NCBI GenBank assembly: GCA_028819075.1
Contig: JAPPMM010000024.1
Coordinates: 57,268-121,267, forward strand
DNA length: 64,000 bases
Source of the DNA: Gammaproteobacteria bacterium
Lineage (GTDB): Bacteria; Gemmatimonadota; Gemmatimonadetes; Longimicrobiales; Gaopeijiaceae
Direction: 5' to 3'
In this document: positions 37,142 to 45,343 of the stretch, piece after piece
Position numbering within the stretch: the first letter of the stretch is position 1
Layout of the letters: each line of letters opens with the position of its first letter
The notes under the pieces: generated by a model
What the model was told of the DNA's origin: nothing
The model's input: only the letters and a program-made list of their open reading frames with translations
Database searches by the model: none
Made by a program: the position numbers and the translations under genes

Positions 37142-40100
37142 ATGAGCCTGTTTCAGTATTTTCCGAAGAAAGTCGCCATCGTTTTTGTCCTCCTGGCATT
37201 GACGGCATGTGGCGACGTCCAGGACGTCACGGAACCGGAGCCACCGCGCGCGGTTTCGCTCTCGGTCTCCCCGGCCACGGTCGAGCTCGGCATTCCCGGT
37301 GAGACGGCGGAACTCACGGTGACCGTGCTGGACCAGCACGGCAATGCCTTCCCCGCCCCGTTTACGTGGTCGAGCGAAAACGCATCGGTCATCTCCGTGA
37401 ACCAGGATGGCCTGGCGACGGCGGTCGCCCGGGGAACGGCCGCGATCAGGGTTGTGGCGGGAGACCTGAGCGCCGTGGTTCAGGTTTCGGTCAACAGCTC
37501 GTCGACCGACGGCGTCTGCAGCCGGACTCCGCAGGTTCGCGACGCGCTCATGGCCGCGACGAACCGCACGGAATGCGCACAGGTGAGCGCGGGACTGTTG
37601 GCGCGCCTCAGGCGCCTCGACGTCAGTGGTCCGCACCAGGACACCACTTCGGCGTCGGGTGCCGATTGCGCGGAAGCGGTCACGGATGAATTCCAGCGCG
37701 GCGGCGCGTCGACCTCATGCGAGTCCCGGCCATCCGGTCCTGCCGGGATCGGCACGGTATTCATGGACATGGCTGGAGCCGACGGCGAGGACGAGCGCAT
37801 CATCTCCCTCAAGAATGGTGATTTCGAGGGCTTGAGCGGCCTCGTGTTCCTGGATCTCAGCCATAACTTCCTGCGAGGGCTGCCCGACAGCGTCTTCGCC
37901 GATGTCGCGAACCTCGACACCCTGAATCTCGAGGAGAACCTGCTGGCATCGCTCCCGGAAGGCGTTTTCCGAGCGCTCACCGGGCTGGAATACCTCGATC
38001 TTTCGGGCAACGCGCTGACCGCATTGCCCGACAGCAGCTTCAGCGGATTCACTGCTCTCAAGAAGCTCTACCTGCAATCCAACTGGCTGACCACCGTGCC
38101 CGAGGGGATCTTCGCCGACATGACGGCTCTGGACACCCTCTGGCTGGGTGGCAACGAACTTGAGACACTGCCCGACGGCGTCTTCGACAACCTCACCGAA
38201 CTCAAGGCGCTCAGATTGTCGGGCAACCGCCTTTCCGCGTTGCCGGCGGGCGCCTTCGACGATCTGACCAGCCTGGAGTACCTGACGCTCTCGGCAAACC
38301 GCTTGACCGAGTTGAACGAAGGCGTCTTCGACAACATCACCGACGTCAGGAACCTGTATTTCAGCAGAAATCGGCTGGCGTCGCTTCCCGAGGGTGTTTT
38401 CGGCGGCCTCAGCGAACTCAACTACCTGTCGATCTACCTGAACCGATTGACGGAACTGGCCGACGGCGTCTTTGCCGACCTCACCAGCCTCGACACCCTT
38501 GCCGTTTCGTACAATCGGCTGAGCGAGTTGCCCGATGGCGTCCTGGACGGCCTCGACGACCTCGACTTGCTCAGCCTCGGCGACAACCAGTTGACCGAGT
38601 TGCCCGACGGCCTCCTCGACGACCTCGGCGATCTGACCGAGCTGTACATGCACCGAAACGACCTGACGCGACTGCCGGAAGGAGTCTTTCAGGGCACGCC
38701 CGATCTCAAGAATCTCTCTGTTTTCGGCAATGCGCTGACGGAGTTGTCTCGGGGCGTGTTCGCCGGCCTCGCCTCACTCGAGATTCTCTGGCTGGAGGAC
38801 AATCTGACCGATCCCTTCCCACTTACCCTGGAAGCCGTCAGGACGGACAACGAGGACCCGCTGGCGGAAGGACCCGCACAGATCGGCATCGCGGTCAGGG
38901 AAGGCGCCCCGTTCGACATGCGCCTCGTGTTCGGCGCCCGCGGGGGCGAGCCGCGCTCGACGGTCGTCTCGATCGCCGCGGGAGACACGCTCAGCCGACT
39001 GGTTACCGTCACCCGCCGGGAAGGCAGCGTCTCGCAGTACATCCAGCTCGACTCCCTGCCAACCACGCCTGTGGACGAGTGCGTTGGCTTCCTCTGTTTC
39101 GAGGGCATCACGCCTGTCGCCGGCACACCGCTGGTGCTGGTCAACCCGCCGGATCTGAAGGTCGAAGCGCAAGCCGCCTACCTCGTCCAGGCTACCCAGT
39201 CCTACGCCGGCAAGGTGCCGCTGGTCGCGGACCGCGAGGCGCTGCTGCGGGTCTTCGTGACCGCCGACTTTCTGAACTCGTACCGTCCTTCCGCGCGGGC
39301 CACCTTCTTTCTCGATGACGAGGAGATCCACGTTGCCGACCTGAGCCCGCCTTCCGGCCTTCCGAGAAGGGTGGACGAGAGCAGCCTGAACGCCTCGTTC
39401 AACGCCATGATCCCCGATTCCGTCCTGCAGCCCGGCCTGGAGATGGTGGTCGAGATCGACCCGGACAGCACTCTGTCGACGCTCACGGGCAGCCAGATGC
39501 GAATTCCGGCGACGGGTCGCGAGTCGCTGGACGTGCGCGCGCTGCCCCCGCTCGACGTGACGCTCGTCCCGGTCGCGTTCGAATCGGAGACCAGCAAGGT
39601 CGACAATGCCCCGGTGGCCGCTCTGGTCGCGGACCTGGCCACCAGCAACTCCCACGCGGCGCTGCAGGAGACCCAGGTGGTGCTGCCGCTCTCCGAGTTG
39701 AATATCAGCGTGCGGGAGCCGTACACGACCCAAGCCGACACGGTGGAGGAGGGCGGCTTCGGACTTCTCGACGAAATCCAACTGCTCCGATTCATCGAAG
39801 CAGGCGGCACCAACGACTACTACCACGGTATCCTGGCCTTGCCGGCCTCGCGCTATCGGCCGGTGTGGGGCTTTGGGGGCGTCGCCTACATCGGCGGGTG
39901 GGCCGGCCTGACCCTGTCACACGTTGCGGGGGTCTATCGCGGCGACGGACCCTTCGGCAGCACCCTGGCCCACGAACTGGGTCACAATCTGAGCCTCCGA
40001 CACGCTCCCGGTTGTGGCGCGGGAGGGCCCGATCCGGACTACCCGTACACCGACGCGTACACGGGCGTCTGGGGCGTCGATTTCAGCACCGGAGGCGACT

Positions 40101-40693
40101 TCGGCAGGCTGATCAGTCCGGCCCGCTACCGCGACTTCATGTCCTACTGCGACCCGGCATGGACCAGCGACTTCAGCTTCACGAAGGCCCTCGAGTACAG
40201 GATGGGGCTTCCACCGGCGCCAACTGCCACCGCGGAACGAGGGGCAGTCGAGAAGACGCTGCTGCTGTGGGGCAGAGTTCAGGACGGGGAGCTGCGCCTG
40301 GAACCCGTCTTCGAGTGGGAAACGCCGGTGAAGCTTCCCACGTCACCGGGCCCGTACCGACTGGAAGGGATCGACACGACCGGGGGACGCATGTTCTCGT
40401 TGAGCTTCACGCCGGACAGGATCGACCACGGCGGGGCGGGCTTCCTTTTCGCCGTTCCTGTCGAGGAGGGCCGGGCGGACGAACTGGCGCGCGTGACGCT
40501 GACCGGCCCCGAGGGCTTCACGACCCTGGACCGCGACGGCGGTGGAGGAGGCGCGATCGTGACCAGCCGCTCCACCGGGCGCATCCTCAGCATCGTGCGC
40601 GACTGGTCCCGGGTCCGCCCGGAATCGCTCGGCGGCGCCGCGGAGGTCTCCGTGAGCCGCAGCGTGCTGGTGCGCGAGGTGCGCGAGCGCTAG
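37142..40693 (+). CDS. Lipoprotein with Big_2 domain, leucine-rich repeats and metzincin-type protease motif
   Basis: 1183 residues. ATG 37142 opens a lipoprotein signal ending in LTAC (Cys23). Residues about 35-120 form a bacterial Ig-like (Big_2) domain. From about residue 225 to 560 there are roughly 14 leucine-rich repeats of 24 residues, following LxxLxLxxNxLxxLPxGVFxxL. Next come two beta-rich regions. Residues 944-954 read HELGHNLSLRH, a metzincin zinc site HExxHxxxxxH. A Met-turn-like FMSYC follows at about 999-1003, and the sequence between them contains paired cysteines. The third zinc ligand and Met-turn suggest an active secreted protease, perhaps related to family M66. A cell-surface protein-binding and degrading role is inferred. 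It converges with the dehydrogenase gene (7-base gap). Confidence 0.85.
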   Translation: MSLFQYFPKKVAIVFVLLALTACGDVQDVTEPEPPRAVSLSVSPATVELGIPGETAELTVTVLDQHGNAFPAPFTWSSENASVISVNQDGLATAVARGTAAIRVVAGDLSAVVQVSVNSSSTDGVCSRTPQVRDALMAATNRTECAQVSAGLLARLRRLDVSGPHQDTTSASGADCAEAVTDEFQRGGASTSCESRPSGPAGIGTVFMDMAGADGEDERIISLKNGDFEGLSGLVFLDLSHNFLRGLPDSVFADVANLDTLNLEENLLASLPEGVFRALTGLEYLDLSGNALTALPDSSFSGFTALKKLYLQSNWLTTVPEGIFADMTALDTLWLGGNELETLPDGVFDNLTELKALRLSGNRLSALPAGAFDDLTSLEYLTLSANRLTELNEGVFDNITDVRNLYFSRNRLASLPEGVFGGLSELNYLSIYLNRLTELADGVFADLTSLDTLAVSYNRLSELPDGVLDGLDDLDLLSLGDNQLTELPDGLLDDLGDLTELYMHRNDLTRLPEGVFQGTPDLKNLSVFGNALTELSRGVFAGLASLEILWLEDNLTDPFPLTLEAVRTDNEDPLAEGPAQIGIAVREGAPFDMRLVFGARGGEPRSTVVSIAAGDTLSRLVTVTRREGSVSQYIQLDSLPTTPVDECVGFLCFEGITPVAGTPLVLVNPPDLKVEAQAAYLVQATQSYAGKVPLVADREALLRVFVTADFLNSYRPSARATFFLDDEEIHVADLSPPSGLPRRVDESSLNASFNAMIPDSVLQPGLEMVVEIDPDSTLSTLTGSQMRIPATGRESLDVRALPPLDVTLVPVAFESETSKVDNAPVAALVADLATSNSHAALQETQVVLPLSELNISVREPYTTQADTVEEGGFGLLDEIQLLRFIEAGGTNDYYHGILALPASRYRPVWGFGGVAYIGGWAGLTLSHVAGVYRGDGPFGSTLAHELGHNLSLRHAPGCGAGGPDPDYPYTDAYTGVWGVDFSTGGDFGRLISPARYRDFMSYCDPAWTSDFSFTKALEYRMGLPPAPTATAERGAVEKTLLLWGRVQDGELRLEPVFEWETPVKLPTSPGPYRLEGIDTTGGRMFSLSFTPDRIDHGGAGFLFAVPVEEGRADELARVTLTGPEGFTTLDRDGGGGGAIVTSRSTGRILSIVRDWSRVRPESLGGAAEVSVSRSVLVREVRER

Positions 40694-40700
40694 GCGGACC

Positions 40701-41714
40701 CTACTCCAGCGCCCGGATCACCGCCTGCGCGTACTCCTGCGTGGATGCGCTGCCGCCGAGGTCGCCGGTCACCGTCTCGCGCCGGCCCAGCACCTGCCGC
40801 AGGGCCCCACGGATGCGGGCGGCCGTCTCCGGCTGGCCGATGTGGTCGAGCATGGCGCACGCGGCCAGCATGAGAGCCGTCGGGTTGGCGATGCCCTGTC
40901 CCGCAATGTCCGGCGCCGACCCGTGGACCGCCTCGAACATCGCAACGCCCCGGCCGATGTTGCCGGCGGGGGCCATGCCCAGCCCGCCCACCAGCCCGGC
41001 CATCAGGTCGCTCACGATGTCGCCGAACATGTTTTCCATCACGAGCACGTCGAAAGCGTGCGGGTTGAGCACCAGTTGCATCGCGGTGGCGTCGATGATG
41101 CGATCCTCGAACTCGATGTCCGGATACTCGCCGGCCAGCTCCCTGCCCACGTCCAGGAAAAGTCCCTGGGTGTACTTGAGGATGTTGGCCTTGTGCGCCA
41201 GCGTCACCTTGCGGCGGCCATGCCGGCGGGCGTACTCGAAGGCGTAGCGGCAGATGCGCTCCGCGCCGAAGCGGGTCACGATCATGACCGACTCGGCCGC
41301 GGCCCGGGGATCGCCCTCCATGCCGATGTAGTGCTCCACCCCGACGTAAAGCCCCTCCGTGTTCTCGCGGATCAGGACCAGATCGATGTCCTCGTAGCGC
41401 CCGCCGGGAACGAAGGTGCGCACCGGCCGCACGTTGGCGTAGAGGTCGAATTCCTTGCGGATGGCGACGTTGATGGACCGGAACCCGCCGCCCACCGGCG
41501 TCGTGAGCGGCCCCTTGAGCGCCACCCCGTTCGCCCGGATGGAGTCGAGCGTGGCCGGGGGCAGCGGATCGTTCACCCGCTCGAGCGCCGCCATCCCCCC
41601 CAGCCGTTCGTCGTAGTCGAGTCCCGCGCCGGCCGCGTCCAGCACCGACAGGGTGGCGGACATGACCTCCGGGCCGATGCCGTCTCCGTGGACGACGGTC
41701 AAGGTCCGGCTCAT
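40701..41714 (-). CDS. NAD-dependent isocitrate/isopropylmalate-dehydrogenase-family enzyme
   Basis: 337 residues. The beta-decarboxylating dehydrogenase core is complete: HGDGIGPEVM, the substrate serine region SINVAIRKEFDLYANVRPVRT, ENTEGLYVG, the catalytic lysine region TLAHKANILKYTQGLF, and the metal Asp cluster MFGDIVSDLMAGLVGGLG. The SxNxxxR with LYANVRP pattern favours the NAD-isocitrate dehydrogenase group over isopropylmalate dehydrogenase. It starts 10 bases after the MFS transporter gene and is the last gene of a four-gene operon. Other hydroxy diacids, such as tartrate or malate, are possible substrates given the transporter. Confidence 0.82.
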   Translation of the reverse strand: MSRTLTVVHGDGIGPEVMSATLSVLDAAGAGLDYDERLGGMAALERVNDPLPPATLDSIRANGVALKGPLTTPVGGGFRSINVAIRKEFDLYANVRPVRTFVPGGRYEDIDLVLIRENTEGLYVGVEHYIGMEGDPRAAAESVMIVTRFGAERICRYAFEYARRHGRRKVTLAHKANILKYTQGLFLDVGRELAGEYPDIEFEDRIIDATAMQLVLNPHAFDVLVMENMFGDIVSDLMAGLVGGLGMAPAGNIGRGVAMFEAVHGSAPDIAGQGIANPTALMLAACAMLDHIGQPETAARIRGALRQVLGRRETVTGDLGGSASTQEYAQAVIRALE

Positions 41715-41724
41715 GGGATGGGCG

Positions 41725-43029
41725 CTACCCCTCCTCCGTCACCGGCACCCCGTAACGGCGCAGCGTGCCCTTCACGGTCGGGCGGCCCAGGCTGACCCGG
41801 TCGCCATCCAGCAGGAACGAGAAGACGTATCCCGTACCCAGCAGCAGGATGCCGATCAGGAAGCAGTACATGACCGCCCGGTCGGGATACGTGTCCTTCA
41901 GATAGCCCACGTACATCGGGCCGATGATCCCGGCGGCGGCCCACGCGGTGAGGATCGTGCCGTAGATCTTGGACATGTTCTTCGAGCCGAAGACGTCCAC
42001 GACGAACGACGGCATGGTGGCGAATCCTCCGCCGAAGCAGAGGAGCACGTAACAGACGAGGGCGGAGAAGATCCAGGGGTTGGACTCGGTCATGAGGATG
42101 CCGAAAACCACCATCTGGCTGGCGAGGAGAAGGCGGAACACGCTGACCTGTCCCAGGCGGTCGCAGAGAGAGCCCCACAGGAGTCGTCCGACGCCGTTGC
42201 AGACCGAACTCACAGCGATGAGCGTGGCGCCGTATTCGGCCAGCATCGCGGGACCGAGGGACGGGTCGGCCAGCCCCCAGACCTCCTGCAGGAGCTCGGA
42301 CTGGAAGCTGATCACGGAGATGCCGGCCGCGATGTTGGAGAAGAACACGATCCACATGATCGTGAACTGGGAAGTGCGCAGGTAGGGCGCGGCCGGCTCC
42401 ACCCTCTCGGGCGGCGGCGACCTCGAGCCGTCCCCGGACGCGGGCGCCGGGGCCTCCGGCGGATCGCTCAGAAACAGGCTGGACGGGACCAGGATGCAGG
42501 CAAACACGATCCCCAGCCACAGGAATACCTGCGCGAGATCGCCTTCCGTTCCGACCACGAGAAGAGGCGCCAGACCCTTGCTCAGCAGGAGTGCCCCGAC
42601 GCCGAAGCCCATCACCACGATGCCCGTCACCAGTCCCTTGCGATCCGGGTACCACTTCGCGGCGGTCGCAACCGGCGTCACGTAACCCATCCCGATGCCC
42701 GCACCCCCGATCACCCCGTATCCCAGATAGAAGAGCCACAGGGAATCCAGCGACAGCGCGAGGCTGGCGACCAGATAGCCGCTCGAGAACAGGACGCTGC
42801 CGGCCAGGGCGAGAGCCCTGGGCCCTACCTTCGGGAGCGCCTGCCCCGCAATCGCCGCCGACACCCCCAGACAGAAGATCGTGATGCTGAACGCGGCGGC
42901 GGTCTCGCTAAAGGTCCAGCCGGAGTCGCGCACCAGCATGGTCTGGAAAAAGCTCCACGCGTATACCGTGCCCAGGCACAACTGGAGCACCGTGCAGAAG
43001 AGGACGACGACGCTTCTGGGAACGCGCAC
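41725..43029 (-). CDS. OFA-family MFS transporter (oxalate/formate antiporter type)
   Basis: 434 residues, twelve predicted membrane segments. The N-terminal LCLGTVYAWSFFQTML segment and the GGAGIGMGYVTPVATAAKWYPDRKGL run are hallmarks of the OFA family. Such proteins exchange small mono- and dicarboxylates. It lies 12 bases after the HAMP-domain gene and 10 before the isocitrate-dehydrogenase-like gene, so a carboxylate substrate shared with that enzyme is plausible but unproven. Confidence 0.85.
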   Translation of the reverse strand: MRVPRSVVVLFCTVLQLCLGTVYAWSFFQTMLVRDSGWTFSETAAAFSITIFCLGVSAAIAGQALPKVGPRALALAGSVLFSSGYLVASLALSLDSLWLFYLGYGVIGGAGIGMGYVTPVATAAKWYPDRKGLVTGIVVMGFGVGALLLSKGLAPLLVVGTEGDLAQVFLWLGIVFACILVPSSLFLSDPPEAPAPASGDGSRSPPPERVEPAAPYLRTSQFTIMWIVFFSNIAAGISVISFQSELLQEVWGLADPSLGPAMLAEYGATLIAVSSVCNGVGRLLWGSLCDRLGQVSVFRLLLASQMVVFGILMTESNPWIFSALVCYVLLCFGGGFATMPSFVVDVFGSKNMSKIYGTILTAWAAAGIIGPMYVGYLKDTYPDRAVMYCFLIGILLLGTGYVFSFLLDGDRVSLGRPTVKGTLRRYGVPVTEEG

Positions 43030-43041
43030 GTTGTGTTCCGC

Positions 43042-43779
43042 CTACCTCGGGCGCTTGACCCGGGCCCGCCACTGCGCGGGCGGGGAGCCCTGGCCGGCGG
43101 CGTGACGCATGAGCCGCGCCATGTCCCCGATTTCATCTTTCCGCGCCAGCACGCCGTCGTCAGACACCTCGCCGCCGTTGCGGGCCAACTCGACCACGTA
43201 GGTGAGCAGCTCTTCCAGCGGCTTGGCGGTCGCCTTGACGATCCAGATCAGCGCCAGCACGCCCACGACCAGGATGATGCACAGCAGGTAGATCTGCTGC
43301 CCGACCGCCCGCTGGATCTTGAGCGCGAGCGCCTCCGTGTCCATCCCGACGTGCACCGTGCCCGCCACCCCTGAAAGGATCGGGCTTCCCACTTCGACGA
43401 ACTCGCCCAGGCCCGGGAGGCTGCGCTCGACGGGATCGGTGAGCGAGGGGTCGCTGGCCAGAATCTCCTCAGGGATTCCCGGAACGAACGTATGCGCCAG
43501 GAACTCGCCGGTATCGCTGACGATGTAGATGTAGCGGATGCTTTCGATCTCCACGAACTGATCGATGAGTGACTGCAGGGTGGCCAGGTTCCTGTTCAGC
43601 AGGATGTCGACGCTGGCGTCGGCGATGTTCCTGGCGATGTTCGCGCTGTTGCTGACGTACTCGGTTTCGAGTTCGCTGGAGACGGTGCGGATGGAGAGCA
43701 GGAAGATGGAGAGCACGACGAGCGCGAAAAGCGCGAAGACGCCGAAACGCAGTCTGCGGAAGAGCTTGTGAACCCTCAT
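43042..43779 (-). CDS. HAMP-domain membrane protein without an output domain
   Basis: 245 residues. A membrane segment (about 12-30), a periplasmic sensor-like region of about 130 residues and a second membrane segment (about 165-185) come first. A HAMP linker follows (KPLEELLTYVVELARNGG...DEIGDMARLMRHAAG). The chain then stops after about 20 more residues, with no histidine kinase, cyclase or methyl-accepting part. Its start overlaps the stop of the upstream binding-protein gene in an ATGA junction, so the two are probably translated together and may form a sensor pair. Confidence 0.75.
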   Translation of the reverse strand: MRVHKLFRRLRFGVFALFALVVLSIFLLSIRTVSSELETEYVSNSANIARNIADASVDILLNRNLATLQSLIDQFVEIESIRYIYIVSDTGEFLAHTFVPGIPEEILASDPSLTDPVERSLPGLGEFVEVGSPILSGVAGTVHVGMDTEALALKIQRAVGQQIYLLCIILVVGVLALIWIVKATAKPLEELLTYVVELARNGGEVSDDGVLARKDEIGDMARLMRHAAGQGSPPAQWRARVKRPR

Positions 43780-45128
43780 GACATCGCGAACCTGGACTCC
43801 CAGTCGTCGAGCGGCACGAAGCGGTCCCCCTCCGGAACCGTATAGTAGACCCTGTCGAGCCCCTGCCGGCGCTCAGGCCCGAACGACACCCGCTCGCCGA
43901 CCCCGATGTCGTAGTTGCGCACCGCAAAGACGGCCTGTTCGATCTGCGAACGGTCCGGGTCGCTCCCCATGCGCGCGATGATCTCCGTGATCAGCTTCGC
44001 GTTCAGGAAGCCCTCGAGGCTGACGAAGCTCTGCGGGAAGGGCTCATAGGGCTCGCCTTCGGCGATCCTGTCGACATCCTCCGGAGGCTCCGGATTGTAG
44101 CGCTCCATCAGCTCATGATACTCGCGCACGGCGGCCAGCGACGTGTCCTCGTAGCTCGGAACGACCTGTGAATTCACCAGGAAGCGGGTGTGCGACTCGG
44201 GGTCGTCGCGTCCTTCGCGCATGAGCGCGAGCAAGTTCTCGCTTCCCACGAAGGAGACATTGGCGACGGGAATGTGGAGCCCCAGGTCGACGGCGTCCCG
44301 GGCGAAGGCGGCGCACGCCTGGTAGGCGCCGATGCAGATCACGGCGTCGGGGGACTGGCCCTGCAGGATTTCCACCTGCGCTCTCATGCTGGCGTCGAAC
44401 TGGGTGCCGCGCATGTAGGTGGCCTCGCCGGCCATGGTCTCTCCGTGCGCCGCGAGTGCCTCGCGCACGCCGGCCCACCCGCTCCGGCCGTAGGCGTCGT
44501 TCTGGTAGAACACCGCCACCCGCCGGCGCCCGATGCGCACGAAGTTGTCGACCAGCCCCGCCGTCTCCTGCCGGTACGAGGCGCGCAGATTGAAGGCGAA
44601 CTCGCCGTAGGGCGGTTCTCGTTGCGGCTCCGCCCCGGTGAAGGGGAAGAAGAGATAGATCTGTTCGTCCCGGAACCTCTTGAGCAGGGGCAGCACGCGG
44701 GTGACGGTGGGGGTGCCCACGTATCCGAAGAGCAGGAAGACGCTCTCGTCCTGCATGAGCTGGATCGTGTTCGCGACGCAGGGATCGGGCTGATAGCCGT
44801 CGTCGGTGAGCTTGAGTACGATCCTGCGGCCGTTGACCCCGCCGTTGTCGTTGACGTGGTTGAACCAGGCCATCGAGCCGCGGTAGAGTTCGGTGCCCAG
44901 GCCGCGGGAGGGACCCGAGAACGCGGCCGACACGCCCAGTACGATGTCGCCCTCCTGGGCAGGACCGGAGTTCCGGCCTCGATGACGCGCCGGACCCGTG
45001 GCCGCAGCCAGCGGCCCGGCCCAGGGAGCCGCCGCCAGCGCCGCCAGCCCGGAGCGGATGAGGGAGCGGCGTGTCACAAGCCGAGAACCAACCGCACCCT
45101 CGCCCTTGCCGACCCGGCACCCGGTCAT
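43776..45128 (-). CDS. Periplasmic binding protein (branched-chain amino acid ABC type) with Tat-type signal
   Basis: About 450 residues from ATG 45128, with GGAAGGGAG eight bases upstream; a longer open frame reaches 45215. TRRSLIRSG is followed by a hydrophobic stretch, so Tat export is likely. The Peripla_BP_6 fold is recognised from GDIVLGVSAAFSGPSRGLGTE, GGVNGRRIVLKLTDDGYQP, LLFGYVGTPT, AVFYQNDAYGRSGWAGV and PDAVICIGAYQACAAFARDA. No ABC permease or ATPase genes are beside it; instead it is joined to the HAMP protein by an ATGA overlap. This suggests ligand sensing rather than transport. Confidence 0.82.
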   Translation of the reverse strand: MTGCRVGKGEGAVGSRLVTRRSLIRSGLAALAAAPWAGPLAAATGPARHRGRNSGPAQEGDIVLGVSAAFSGPSRGLGTELYRGSMAWFNHVNDNGGVNGRRIVLKLTDDGYQPDPCVANTIQLMQDESVFLLFGYVGTPTVTRVLPLLKRFRDEQIYLFFPFTGAEPQREPPYGEFAFNLRASYRQETAGLVDNFVRIGRRRVAVFYQNDAYGRSGWAGVREALAAHGETMAGEATYMRGTQFDASMRAQVEILQGQSPDAVICIGAYQACAAFARDAVDLGLHIPVANVSFVGSENLLALMREGRDDPESHTRFLVNSQVVPSYEDTSLAAVREYHELMERYNPEPPEDVDRIAEGEPYEPFPQSFVSLEGFLNAKLITEIIARMGSDPDRSQIEQAVFAVRNYDIGVGERVSFGPERRQGLDRVYYTVPEGDRFVPLDDWESRFAMS

Positions 45129-45343
45129 GCGGGATACTCCCTTCCGTATGTTGCGCGGTGTTGGAAACGTCGATATCGCTGCCCGCCCCCGCGTCCGCCG
45201 TCTCCCTGGGGGCAACCATGGATACTAGTGTCCGCTCGGGCTCAACTCAATGCGCTCCGCCGACCCGGTCGTTATATCTTAGGAGATGGTTGCCGTTTCA
45301 GGCAGTGTCGTCCGGCACGCCTAGACATCCAGTAGCCAGGCAC

